From Marthasterias glacialis (taxonomy: Eukaryota; Echinodermata; Asteroidea; Forcipulatida; Asteriidae), in assembly GCA_911728455.2 (NCBI GenBank), contig OU452235.1, positions 7,940,090 through 8,004,089 of the forward strand: a stretch of 64,000 bases of DNA, given 5' to 3'. The number at the start of each line of letters is the position of its first letter. The stretch's first letter is position 1. Made by a program: the position numbers and the translations under genes. This document shows positions 53,501-63,369 of this stretch, piece after piece. A model generated the notes under the pieces. It searched no databases. It was given only the letters and a program-made list of their open reading frames with translations, and was not told where the DNA came from.

Positions 53501-56500
53501 TTAGTGTTTCACATAGTCCTTAAACTTCAGTGGTTCGCGACGGTTGCGAATGGAACGTCTTGGTTGTGAGAGCGATTGTTCATCAGGCATCAGAGGAGGA
53601 GTTTGTTTCACTTCATCAGCAGTTCCATGTCGGCTGGTACTCGGGTCAGGTTGGGTTGGTATAGTGTTCAGTGTGGGGTTAGGCGTATTGTTCTTGAAAG
53701 TCTCTTGAGTGGTAACGGAGGGTTGATCCTCAGACAAGTTCATTTCCAAGGTGTCTGGTGGAGGCTCTTTGGTTTTCCGCAAGTGTTCACGGTTACGTCG
53801 GTAGAGCTTGCCATTGCGTTGGACTTCATAGGATCGCTCATCTAATCTACGTAGGACTTGAGCTTTTTTCCAACGATCTTCACCTGGACGGAACGGCTTC
53901 ATTCGCACCGTATCTCCCTGTATGAGTGTAGGAAGATCCTTGGTCGAGGCGTTGTAGTATTTGGCTTGTCTTTGCTGATTCAACTGTAGCTGCTTCATCT
54001 CATGTTTGCTCTGAGATCCTCTGAGTTGAAGAAGATGTTGGGATGTGGGTATGATTGTCTTCGTTCGCCGTCCAAAAAATCGCTGTACCGGGCTGGTATC
54101 AACTCCTTGGGTCGGTGTGTTGCGTATGTTGAGTAGAGCCAGATCTTCATCTTCACCAGTAGCAAGGCATTTTTTCAGCATTTTCTTGGCTGATTTGACT
54201 GCAGATTCAGCCTTTCCATTTGCCTTACTATTGTATGGGGAGATGGTGTTGTGTTTGATTCCCCATCGACGCATGAAGTCATCAAAGTCATGTGAAGAGA
54301 ATGGCTGTCCATTGTCACTGATAATGACATCAGGTATTCCATACCTGCCAAAGTGGTGTTTCAGTTTGTTGATATAACTTTGGGCGGTGGTTTTGTGTAG
54401 TCGGTCCACCTCCCAGAAATTGGATTTGTAGCAGACAGTGATGAGGTACTCTTTCCCATTGAAATGAAAGAGATCGATGCCGAGTTTTTCCCATGGTCTT
54501 TCGGGTATGTCATGGGACATCAATGGTAGTGGTGCTTGTGCAACATCATTTTCTCGGCATGTTTCGCACTGTTCTATCCACTGTCTGATTTCATCATTCA
54601 TTCTTGGCCAGAAAACATACTCTCGAGCTCGTCTTAGCGTTCCCTCCACACCGATATGGCCAATGTGCAAGTCACGTTTGATGTTTTGCCTCATCAATTT
54701 CGGGATCACCAGTCGTTCTCCCCGGAACACAATGCCATCTTGCACACTTAGTTCATCTCGAACATTGTAGTATGGTGTGACTTGAGTGGGAAGCAGATTT
54801 TTATGTTCTGGCCAACCTTCTTGAATGCTACGCTTCAAGAGTTGTAGAGTTTCATCTTTGTTAGTCATTTTCTTGATCTCGTTAATCCTCTCTTCTGGTA
54901 TCGTTAGGTGCTGTAGGGCATTCACTTTTTCAAATTCACATTGCCCTGACTCATATGGTAGGAATGATCTGCTGAGAGGATCAGCGATTAGATTGAGTTT
55001 GCCCTGGAGGTATTTTACGTCAGTATCATATGCCATTGCTCGTAGCAGCATTCCTTGCAGCCTTTTGGGTGCTTTGTCGAGTGCTTTCTTTACTATGCAC
55101 TCAAGCGGTTTGTGGTCTGAGTAGACAGTCACATGACGACCATAGGTGTATTGGTGCCATTTCTCAAGAGCGAAGACCACAGCTAGCATCTCTTTTTCAA
55201 TTACTGCATACCTCTTTTCTACATCACTCAGGGCACGACTGGCATAAGCAAGTGGTTTGCCGTCTTGGAGCATAGTTGCCCCAATTCCTCTATCGCTAGC
55301 ATCAGTATGGATGACGAGATCTTTGTTAGCATCAAAATATGATAGGACTGGAGATTTTGTGATGAGTTCTTTGAGTTCATCAAAGGCTTTGTCATGGCAG
55401 GCATCCCATGTCCATTGCACATCTTTCCGTGTTAGTGCATTTAGTGGCTCCATCACTTTTGAGAGATTGGGTAGGAACTTTGATAAGTAGTTCACCATGC
55501 CTCTCAGTCTGTCAACATCATCCTTGGTAGTCGGTGTTTTCATTTTCAACACAGCCTCTATCTTTGATGGATCAGCTTTGAGCCCATCTTTAGAGATGAT
55601 GTGACCCAGGAATGTTAGTTCAGTCACGGCAAAGGATGATTTATCCTTATTTAGCACAATGCCATTTTCCTTGCATCTTTGGAGCAGTTTACGAACACGA
55701 AGATTGTGTTCTTCGTCGTCTTTGCCCCATATGATGATGTCATCTGCCACACAGCGTACTCCATCAAGACCATCAAGAGCTTGATGTAGTCTCTTCTGGA
55801 AAATCTCACTGCTCACCTTGAGACCAAATGGTAAGCGTTTCCATCGGTATCTGCCCCATGGTGTAGCAAAGGTAGTAAGTTCACTGGATTCATCGTCTAG
55901 AGCACAGTGTAAGTATCCATCCTTCAGATCACAGGAGGAAAAGCGTGTTGCTTGGGCTAGCTCCGGTAGTATGTTGTTGAGAACAGGGAGTGAGTAATGT
56001 TCTCTCTTCAGTGCCTTGTTGAGAGGACCTGGGTCAATACAGATTCTGATACCTCCAGATTTCTTTTCTGTAATAGACATTTGGCTGACCCAGTCAGTCG
56101 GTTTATCAATTACACCGATCACATTTTTCTCAACCAGTTGATTGAGTTTGGCCTGCACTGCCGGTTTAAGTGCTTCAGGAATATTTCTTGCAGGTCTAAC
56201 CACAGGTTCTGCGTCTGCAGTCACAGTGAGGTGCACTTTCTTCCCAGGAAGAGTGCCCATATATGACGAGTTGAATACTTCAGAGTATTCTTTCACAAAG
56301 TCTGGCACTTGAGGATTCACAGCATGAACTGCAGCAAACTTATCATAGTTTATGGTGATGAGACCCATCTTCTCTGCAGCTCGTCTGCCTATTAGAGGTG
56401 TGAGTGGTTCCTCAACAATTACAAACTCGACTTTGTATTTTTTCTGAGTCGCAGGATTTCTGAGCTTCACTGCACTCTTTCCGAGAGCTGTCATGCAAGA

Positions 56501-57619
56501 GTTGTTCCACATCTTTAACTGGACTCGCTCAGGTTTGATTTCAGTGACGTATTTTGAGGGTAGGAGATTTACAGTTGCACCACTGTCAACTTGGAATTTG
56601 ATGGATTGACCTTTGACCTCCATCTCACAGTATACAGGTTTGCTGTCATCCTTCACAGAATTCACATCAGTTGTCACACAGCTTATACTTTCAGCGGATG
56701 AAGATGAAGAGAGATAGCCATCTTCCACAGCATGGACACGACGCTTTTTGCACTCCTTTGATTTACGGAAGTGATTTTTCAGGCCACATGTGTCACAGGT
56801 ACGTCCCCAGGCAGGGCATTCCTCTTTTTTCATTGGATGTATTTTACAGCAAAATTTACACCGCTTGGATGTCTTTCCTTCAGCTCCACTTTTATGCGAT
56901 GTAGCATCCTTCGATTTAGAGTATTTCTGTTTTGAAGGCTTCTTAGTCGTCTTCTGTTTGACTTTGTGAACAGTTTCATCTTTCCGTATGGCCTTCATAT
57001 GCGCTGATGCATTTTCAACAGCTTTGCAGATTTCAATAGCTCTGTTCAACGTCAGATCATGCGTTGCCATCATTTTCTCTCTCATTTTGTCATCAGAGAC
57101 ACCCAGGAGTAGACGTTCCATGAGGAGTTTATCTTTCATACATGCGCAGAAACCGCATGTCTTACTCATATCACGGAGTATTGTGATGTACCTCTCTATT
57201 GTCTCTCCTGATTCCTGGTTACGGCTATTGAACTTGAAGCGTTCAAAGAGTTCTTGCCGTTGGCCAAGATAGTGTGCATCAAATTTCTCCAAAATCTTTG
57301 AGCATAATTGGTTGTCAGCAGGAGCATCAAATTTCATACCATTATAGATTCGAACTCCATCAGGACCAATGCTATGTAGTAGCAGAGCTGTCTGGTAAGC
57401 CTCAGATTGGGTAGCCAAACTAGTCAGAACACAGTAGTTGTCCCATATTTGTCTCCACATTTTCCAACCTTCTGCTGCATCTTTGGCATTTGCTTTAAAA
57501 TGAGCAGGTGGGTTGATATTTGGCTTTTTGTACTGATTTGTACTAGACCCATTGGCTTGAGTAGTAGAAGTTCCAGGAGTATTGACATTATTTTGTTCTC
57601 CATCCCCAGTGGTCTGCAT
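53501..57619 (-). CDS. gag-pol polyprotein of Ty3/gypsy element
   Basis: 1372 codons with no stop or frameshift. Gag about residues 40-230; zinc knuckles about 254-290 (C-x2-C-x3-H-x6-C, then C-x2-C-x4-H-x6-C). Aspartic protease has DSGA at 345-348. Reverse transcriptase is about 480-690, with LPFGL and catalytic VADD at 624-627; V replaces the usual Y/F before the aspartates, as in some invertebrate gypsy elements. RNase H has D773 and D835. Integrase has an HHCC zinc finger (H985, H988, C1018, C1021), core D1049, D1102 and E1138 (D-x52-D-x35-E), and a C-terminal GPY/F-like region at about 1235-1285. All catalytic residues are present, so it is predicted to be functional. Gag and pol are in one frame, so no ribosomal frameshift is needed. 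It copies element RNA in cytoplasmic particles and integrates the DNA. Confidence 0.95.
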   Translation of the reverse strand: MQTTGDGEQNNVNTPGTSTTQANGSSTNQYKKPNINPPAHFKANAKDAAEGWKMWRQIWDNYCVLTSLATQSEAYQTALLLHSIGPDGVRIYNGMKFDAPADNQLCSKILEKFDAHYLGQRQELFERFKFNSRNQESGETIERYITILRDMSKTCGFCACMKDKLLMERLLLGVSDDKMREKMMATHDLTLNRAIEICKAVENASAHMKAIRKDETVHKVKQKTTKKPSKQKYSKSKDATSHKSGAEGKTSKRCKFCCKIHPMKKEECPAWGRTCDTCGLKNHFRKSKECKKRRVHAVEDGYLSSSSSAESISCVTTDVNSVKDDSKPVYCEMEVKGQSIKFQVDSGATVNLLPSKYVTEIKPERVQLKMWNNSCMTALGKSAVKLRNPATQKKYKVEFVIVEEPLTPLIGRRAAEKMGLITINYDKFAAVHAVNPQVPDFVKEYSEVFNSSYMGTLPGKKVHLTVTADAEPVVRPARNIPEALKPAVQAKLNQLVEKNVIGVIDKPTDWVSQMSITEKKSGGIRICIDPGPLNKALKREHYSLPVLNNILPELAQATRFSSCDLKDGYLHCALDDESSELTTFATPWGRYRWKRLPFGLKVSSEIFQKRLHQALDGLDGVRCVADDIIIWGKDDEEHNLRVRKLLQRCKENGIVLNKDKSSFAVTELTFLGHIISKDGLKADPSKIEAVLKMKTPTTKDDVDRLRGMVNYLSKFLPNLSKVMEPLNALTRKDVQWTWDACHDKAFDELKELITKSPVLSYFDANKDLVIHTDASDRGIGATMLQDGKPLAYASRALSDVEKRYAVIEKEMLAVVFALEKWHQYTYGRHVTVYSDHKPLECIVKKALDKAPKRLQGMLLRAMAYDTDVKYLQGKLNLIADPLSRSFLPYESGQCEFEKVNALQHLTIPEERINEIKKMTNKDETLQLLKRSIQEGWPEHKNLLPTQVTPYYNVRDELSVQDGIVFRGERLVIPKLMRQNIKRDLHIGHIGVEGTLRRAREYVFWPRMNDEIRQWIEQCETCRENDVAQAPLPLMSHDIPERPWEKLGIDLFHFNGKEYLITVCYKSNFWEVDRLHKTTAQSYINKLKHHFGRYGIPDVIISDNGQPFSSHDFDDFMRRWGIKHNTISPYNSKANGKAESAVKSAKKMLKKCLATGEDEDLALLNIRNTPTQGVDTSPVQRFFGRRTKTIIPTSQHLLQLRGSQSKHEMKQLQLNQQRQAKYYNASTKDLPTLIQGDTVRMKPFRPGEDRWKKAQVLRRLDERSYEVQRNGKLYRRNREHLRKTKEPPPDTLEMNLSEDQPSVTTQETFKNNTPNPTLNTIPTQPDPSTSRHGTADEVKQTPPLMPDEQSLSQPRRSIRNRREPLKFKDYVKH

Positions 57620-57810
57620 GTTGTTATTTTACAGTGTCAAATTGGCTACAGTACAGTACAGGATCATTTGTATGCAATGAGTCAATATGCAATACACAGC
57701 AGAAATTTTGTGTACTCACGAGTTGCTGAACAGACAGAAACACAGCCAGAAAATCGCCAATAGTTGTAAATATCAAGTGAAGAAGTTCCTCAATTAATCT
57801 AGAGTCTTTT

Positions 57811-57827
57811 CTGCCACGCTGCCACCA
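57811..57827 (-). other. primer-binding site, tRNA-Leu-like
   Basis: Directly after the 5' LTR on the minus strand comes TGGTGGCAGCGTGGCAG. Its first 11 bases are complementary to the 3' end of animal tRNA-Leu species ending CGCTGCCACCA. The match then fades, so the tRNA assignment is likely but not certain. Confidence 0.6.
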
Positions 57828-57973
57828 TGTTATAAGATTGGGTTCTCACTAGATTGAGGTATTGACGACTGGAGTGACACACAAGTTTGAGACGGTACTT
57901 ATGGAGAAGCCATGTTTAATATGAAGTAAAACAGCGCCCTCTGTTGGCGGGTGTAAACACAGATATTGTTACA
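57828..57973 (-). repeat. 5' LTR
   Basis: 146 bp, matches the 3' LTR except at one position. It should contain promoter and polyadenylation signals, but no clear TATA box was seen. Confidence 0.95.
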
Positions 57974-57978
57974 CGCAT

Positions 57979-59194
57979 TCAGAGAGTCCGTGCAACCGAA
58001 GCGTGTTTTACGGCGCACCAGCGTGGGAGCTCGCGGAACGTAAACCTTGGGGCATACACCGTACAGCCGGTGCCGTGTCTCGTGGGGCCAGAGAGACAAA
58101 CCCCAGGGCATGAACTCTCCCAGCTTGCCGGTCTAGCCGTAAGCGTGGGAGCTTGTCGGAGGGGTTGGGTGCCAGACCAACAATTACGTTTTTTTTAACG
58201 ACTGTTTTTGGTCTGTACCCCTAGCTATTATCCTCTAACTATTAGCGTGTTGCCTGCGATACACACACGCGGGACGACGACGGGGAATGTTTATCCATGG
58301 AGGTAGAAATTAGACTAATTTCTACCTCCATTGTTTATCCCATACAGCTGATATATCTACTTCTATGATAACTGCATAATGTCCAACCCCCCCCCCCCAA
58401 TTCGCCGCAACAACAACAAACCGGTGGCGGTGGCTGCGGCCGGCCAGTGAAGTCATCGCAATAAAAAAGGGAGAATGCCATCGCTAAAGCTGCCAGGCGA
58501 AAGGCAATCCGTTTGCAGCGAAGGCGGGAGGCTCGCTTGGCACATGCTGGCTTTCCCTTTGAATTTATCGGTTTTTTGTTGTTTTTTTTTGTTAACTTTT
58601 TACTTTTCGTTGGACCGCCTTCTGGTTTTTCCTTGCAATGTTTTTTTGTACCGATCCTTGGATGTCGAAGAAACGTTCTCTATTGCAAGTAAGTTCGTCC
58701 AATTCGTCGTGCACAGAATACAAACTGTCCGTTTACGTCTGTTTTTTATTTACACGTGAATTTGAAAATTGCACAAGAGGCAGAATCACTGACATTTGAC
58801 GGGGGGGGGGGGGGCTGGAAGAGCATAATAGGGCGTGCTATGTCTGAATAATCAGCATATATTTATGTCCGTATACAGAACCACGACGACGATTATGTAT
58901 TTTTTATTTACACGTGAATTTGTGCTGGATGGATTTGAAGTCTGGATGCCCATGCCTCGCTATTGTAATAATTCATACTTAAACAGAGCACCAGTCTACT
59001 TACAATATTGCGCAACATTGTCACGTAACGGCTGGAAAAGCGTATAAGCTGACCTTTGACCGTGTTTTGTTTTTTACACATTTTTCGTTAAGTACGTGGT
59101 ATTTTGATGATTTTTTTTACAACAACCATTTAAATACTATTGTCTGTTATTCCACATCACTAAATTAGGTAAACAGTAAGCCGGTGTGTCCCTC
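57979..59194. other. right part of the TTAA element
   Basis: Non-coding as far as can be seen. It includes a 35-bp palindrome at 58,297-58,331 (17-bp arms beginning atggaggtagaaattag, one central base) and C and G runs near 58,387 and 58,801. Two diverged ~160-bp direct repeats each contain ttttttatttacacgtgaat (about 58,740 and 58,900). About 58,340-58,520 reappears inverted at 61,070-61,220. Confidence 0.6.
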
Positions 59195-60490
59195 TAACCA
59201 AATCAGAATTCGCTCAATGGTTTACCCTTGTCCCGACACTAAGCTGTTTTGTAAGACTATTATTAAAAGCGATTCACTTGCTGTTTCTATAAAAAATCGC
59301 TTCGTGAACGTCGTTAGTCCTCAAGATTTTATTTTGTACGATCTGTTCTCCATTACCGGTACACTAACGTTAGAATCATTTAGCAACGGTTTAAAGTAAG
59401 TTGGTCGCCCAGAAATCCTTTATTTTTCGAGTTTGTATTAGCCGTCTCGGTTCCCCGTCAAAGCTTTTTAAACCACAAAAGCACGAGTAGTGTTTGTTTT
59501 GTCGCGGCAGATCCGTTTTTATTATCTTCACTACTGTCTACACTCCATAGCTACCGCCTACAACTCTTATACTTTTAATAAAAAAAAATACGGGTTGTCC
59601 TTATGCTCTTCATTCTATGTTTAATTGTACCCCAGAAATAGCTTGCCGGCTCTGTTAAATATAGCGTTAACTAAACGAAAATTATTGATTTTTCTTTTGT
59701 TTTTTCACACATTGCGACAACAAAGTCGATTTATTCTGCTCTGCCAACGAATTGAATATTTCAACAAAAAGCACTTTACCTTTATCCGCTGTAGACGTCC
59801 TTGATGAATTATTTCTGGACATCTTGTAATTTTAATTGAGACTTCTCTACGGTGTCACATACGTCATCAGAACAGGCGAATCACAATACAACGCGCCAAC
59901 AAGTATTTACCCATAATGCATAACTACAGTAAGAAGTCTACTTTACACGTAATCTACAAAGTTTGCATCATAGGCGGGAAAAAAAAGATTCCTGAAAGTT
60001 ACGATTACATTAACATGAGACACAGGGCCCCTGACGGGACATGATGAAAACAAATTATTGAGCACAATGTTTAAATAAAGTTCCTCGAAATAAATCGAGA
60101 GCACAAAATGGTACATTTTGAGTGCACAAAATGATTTCGAGGGAACGAAATGATCTCGAATTAATGAACTCAAGTTATTTCTTGGACGTGAATTTGTTTT
60201 AATTATATGTCCCTCTAGGGGATCCGTACATGAGACGCTTCGAAACATGTTTTTTTTCACACGAAACACAAATTGCATTGTGATAACTGCATATCGATTG
60301 CATCCTTGTCGATTGCATGATTGGGGTGCTTCCATGGCCGGATACATGATGTACATTGATGCATGCGTGCCAAAATGACGTAGCTATTTCGATATTTGGA
60401 CACAATTACGTTGACCAAAATGACACTTTTTCTGAATAAGCAATCCACTGATTTCTTTGCGTGGTAAAAAAGGACACTGAAGAAATTTGT
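59195..60490. other. lectin 5' spacer of the pseudogene unit
   Basis: Continues the 5' spacer interrupted at 52,634 and is colinear with 47,820-49,045; no gene. A 24-base insertion (aataaaaaaaaatacggg) near 59,577 is specific to this copy. Confidence 0.7.
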
Positions 60491-61380
60491 GTCGGGATCT
60501 GGCAATCACCTTTAAGGGGAGCATAGCCCCTTTAATGCAGAGAACCACCTTGCACAGTTGTATTTTTTCCGTACTATAGTAATGTAGTGCAAATCAGGCC
60601 TGAGGGTTACTTGTTTTGTTTTAACTTTCATGCTGGTGATACATTCATTATTAATTACATTATATAAGATCAATGTATTACTATTGGGTACTCTAACTCC
60701 CTAAATTGAACATAAACTTAGTTTCTTTGGCGCGGAGTGATATTCTTTTCGCAGGGCTGTGGACTGCAGTGCTGCTCTGTGTATAACCAATGTGTAGTGT
60801 ATTGGACGGTCGCCATTGAGCGTTCTTTTCCACCATTTTACCCGTGAAGAGAGCAATGATTGTGATCTAGAGTGTTCAGTTGTCCAATACATTGAACGTT
60901 TCTTTTACTGTGACGGACCCAACAGGGGCTGATCCAAAACGATATTGTTCGTGGAATCTGCTAGAGTAAAGCTCATGTAGTATTGCGAGCGAGGTGAGCT
61001 GACCGCGCTTTGTTTCTGGTGGTGTCTGGGGATTTCTATGGGATTTAATTTGATGCAATAAACCAATCCGGATCGCCAATCCTGGCAGCTTTAGCGAAGG
61101 CATTCTCCCGTTTTCGGGCGATGACTTCACTGGCCGCCCGCGGCCACCGCCACCGGTTTTTTGTTGTGGCGATTGGGGGGAGTGGACATTATGCAGCTAT
61201 CATAGAAGTAGATAGCTGAATTACATGTATACGTATACATACTAGGCTCTGTAGATTTGTGGAATTAAATTTTTCTTTGATCCCCCCTTCACCCTACCCA
61301 AGACAAAATCCTGGGTGCGCCGTTGCTACAGTATCTGTTGGGTTGACCACCTGAAGGTTCTTCAACTTGCGAGTCTTTAA
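60491..61380. other. no gene seen; TTAA-ended words and inverted repeat partner
   Basis: At 60,512-60,535 the near-palindrome ttaaggggagcatagcccct followed by ttaa resembles two abutting TTAA-element ends. About 61,070-61,220 is an inverted copy of 58,340-58,520 (ggccaccgccaccggtttt against aaaccggtggcggtggc). Confidence 0.5.
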
Positions 61381-61384
61381 TAAT

Positions 61385-61600
61385 GGACATTTCTAATGTA
61401 ATATGCTAATTACATTCACGCATGCGTAGAGACCCTTTTGGTTGGCAAACGCCTTAGAAATGTGCACAAAGCAGACGCACAAAGCGCGTACGCTTCCATC
61501 AGTCTATGCACTGTTCCCCAAATTTTGGCAACCAAAATGTAGGTGCGCACGCAATGTCAAAATTTACATATTTCATAGGAAAGGTCTATTTAGCTATCTC
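61385..61600 (+). mobile_element. MITE family D copy
   Basis: attacattcacgcatgcgta, gttggcaaacgcc and the end ttcataggaaaggtctattt; same element as 28,436-28,650. Confidence 0.75.
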
Positions 61601-61611
61601 GGAGTCTCATC

Positions 61612-61825
61612 AACGAGCCTTTCCCACGAATATTCCATTCACGCATGCGTACAGACTTTATGGGTTGGCAAACGCCATAGTGTTGTGCACTAAGCAGAAG
61701 CAAGCCACCATTAGCCTAGCCACACTCATGAGGTGCGATGTTCCCTCATTTTGCCCACCAGTAGTGTCTGTGCGCATGCGTGATGTTCAGTTTACATACA
61801 TTACGTGGGAAAGGTCTATTGTTCA
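61612..61825 (+). mobile_element. MITE family D copy
   Basis: Begins gagcctttcccacgaatatt, an end form like the inverted copy at 28,436, and ends cgtgggaaaggtctattg. It lies directly after another copy, in the same orientation. Confidence 0.75.
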
Positions 61826-61921
61826 AGTACCACAAGAGTACACGCTCGTTAGCGTTGTTCGATTCGTCATAGCAGTCCTTTTTTGTCATTCGTTAAATTC
61901 AACAGTACAGTGGCCACGCCT

Positions 61922-62573
61922 AATTCATCACCGACACCACGAAGTAGCACGCACGTACATACCAGTAAAAAGTAGCAATCGGAGAAAACGGCGTCTAAAG
62001 CTGAACGGTTTTTAAAACGCCACTATCCTTTAGAATTTCAGAGTGTTTTCAACTGGTTTTCTCATTGTGGACTCTGGATGCTTTGAACTTGATAAATATA
62101 CTGCTTTTGTCCACTTTGCATTCTAAATTAACAAGCAATAAAGTAAAAAAGGTGCGTGCTACTTCGTGAAACCGGAAAAGAAGTAAAATAGACTATTTCC
62201 GATTTCACGAAGTAGCACTCTCCAATGTATTAGTAATGCAAACTTGTGCGCGCGCGCGCACACACGTGGGGCGTGCACAATGACAGTGCTACTTCGTGAA
62301 ATCGTTTTGTTCACATTTTGAGTAAGGTGCGCGCCGTGCATTTCAATGGTAAACGTTACTTGCGTGCTACTTCGTGAAAACAAAGATTGTCAATTTCGGG
62401 CAAATTTTGCCATACATAATTATTATAATTAAAAAAGTAAAGCAAGTGAAGTTTTGAAACTTCATGAAATTGTAGGGCATGACGAATGTTGTATAAAAAC
62501 GTACAAAACTGAAAACTGAAAAAAATATGGTTTTGTACACACGGTTGCTACTTCGTGGTGTCGGTGACGAATT
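61922..62573. mobile_element. foldback-like element with gctacttcgtgaaa repeats
   Basis: The outer ends are 28-bp inverted repeats with one mismatch (aattcatcaccgacaccacg and its complement cgtggtgtcggtgacgaatt, plus the adjoining tgctactt). Inside, the word gtgctacttcgtgaaa occurs at about 62,156, 62,286 and 62,365 and inverted at 62,203. The 62,156/62,218 pair forms a hairpin. About 650 bp, no transposase. Confidence 0.75.
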
Positions 62574-62639
62574 GCTCTCAAAATATCAATTCAACCTTTA
62601 TGGCCATGCTTTATAGTCTTGTACAACATTAATTGAAAA

Positions 62640-63369
62640 AAAAAAACATTCGCTATATAGGCACTATTAGCAAAACGCATCAACGAAAGTGAGATTTGTG
62701 AAAGCCCTATATCATGTATACGGCCTCGAGTCTCCTGGTGTTGCATTACAATAAATAGTTGAACGAAAAGGGTCATTACTCTTTATGTTATGCCGTACCG
62801 GTACTCTTTTCGACGCACAAAAGACACTATAACAGCTCACTCATGAATAATTTCTTGGTATTCTAAATGGACTTTTTCTAGGCTGACATTACACAAACCT
62901 TATCAAAATGGTTGAGCCACAGTACAGTGCACCAACAAACCCTGGAGAGCCATTTCATTGTGCATTGTGACGAGAAATATATAGGGAAAATGCAATTAGG
63001 ACTATTGCAGTGGCGTAGCCAGCATCGCTTTTGAAGGGAGCAAAAGGGGTGGGGACAGATATTTGTAGAGGGGGCAATTTCAGTTACAATTGCCTGATTA
63101 TACAAAATCTCTCGGTGTCCAGACGTTGACAGGGGGCAAGCAGGAGAAAAGATGTTCAAAAGGGGGCTGGCAGCTGCCACCTTTGCCTCCCCCTACTGGA
63201 CTATTGTGAACAATATCACAACGTATGTTCAGAATATTCATTTCTAATTATTCTTTCGATTATTCTTTCGAACGTACGAATTACTGTTGCGTGCGTACGA
63301 GGCTATTTTTCACACGTCTGACAACTTCTGTACGATTAAATAATCAGGCCACATTTAAGCAGTTGGTAA
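62640..63369. other. lectin 3' spacer, subgroup 2
   Basis: Near-identical to 46,287-47,004, with the G-rich repeat at about 63,005-63,195 and an extra tctttcgattat duplication near 63,252. Confidence 0.7.

Larger units (their letters stand above)
52979..57973 (-). mobile_element. intact Ty3/gypsy LTR retrotransposon
   Basis: A 4,995-bp element with 146-bp LTRs beginning TG and ending CA and differing at a single base. It is flanked by the 5-bp target duplication CGCAT (52,974-52,978 and 57,974-57,978). It is transcribed on the minus strand: 5' LTR at 57,828-57,973, primer-binding site next to it, one gag-pol frame, polypurine tract, then 3' LTR at 52,979-53,124. The order protease, reverse transcriptase, RNase H, integrase is that of Ty3/gypsy rather than Ty1/copia elements. 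No envelope frame is present. The near-identical LTRs imply recent insertion. Confidence 0.95.
52635..59194. mobile_element. TTAA-flanked inverted-repeat DNA element carrying an LTR retrotransposon
   Basis: Left end AGGGGCACACCGGCTT (52,635) and right end AAGCCGGTGTGTCCCT (59,194) are 16-bp inverted repeats with one mismatch. They are flanked by TTAA (52,631-52,634) and CTAA (59,195-59,198). The uninterrupted spacer in other lectin units reads gctgttaaccaaatc across this point, so the element interrupts it exactly. Without the 5.0-kb LTR element inside it measures about 1.56 kb and has no recognisable transposase, so it is probably non-autonomous. TTAA targets with an AGGG start are reported for Kolobok-type elements; piggyBac also uses TTAA but usually starts CCC. 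The family assignment is tentative. Confidence 0.8.

Noticed and set aside
53576-57272. Several plus-strand frames opposite gag-pol
   Set aside because: Antisense shadows of a long, GC-balanced reading frame.
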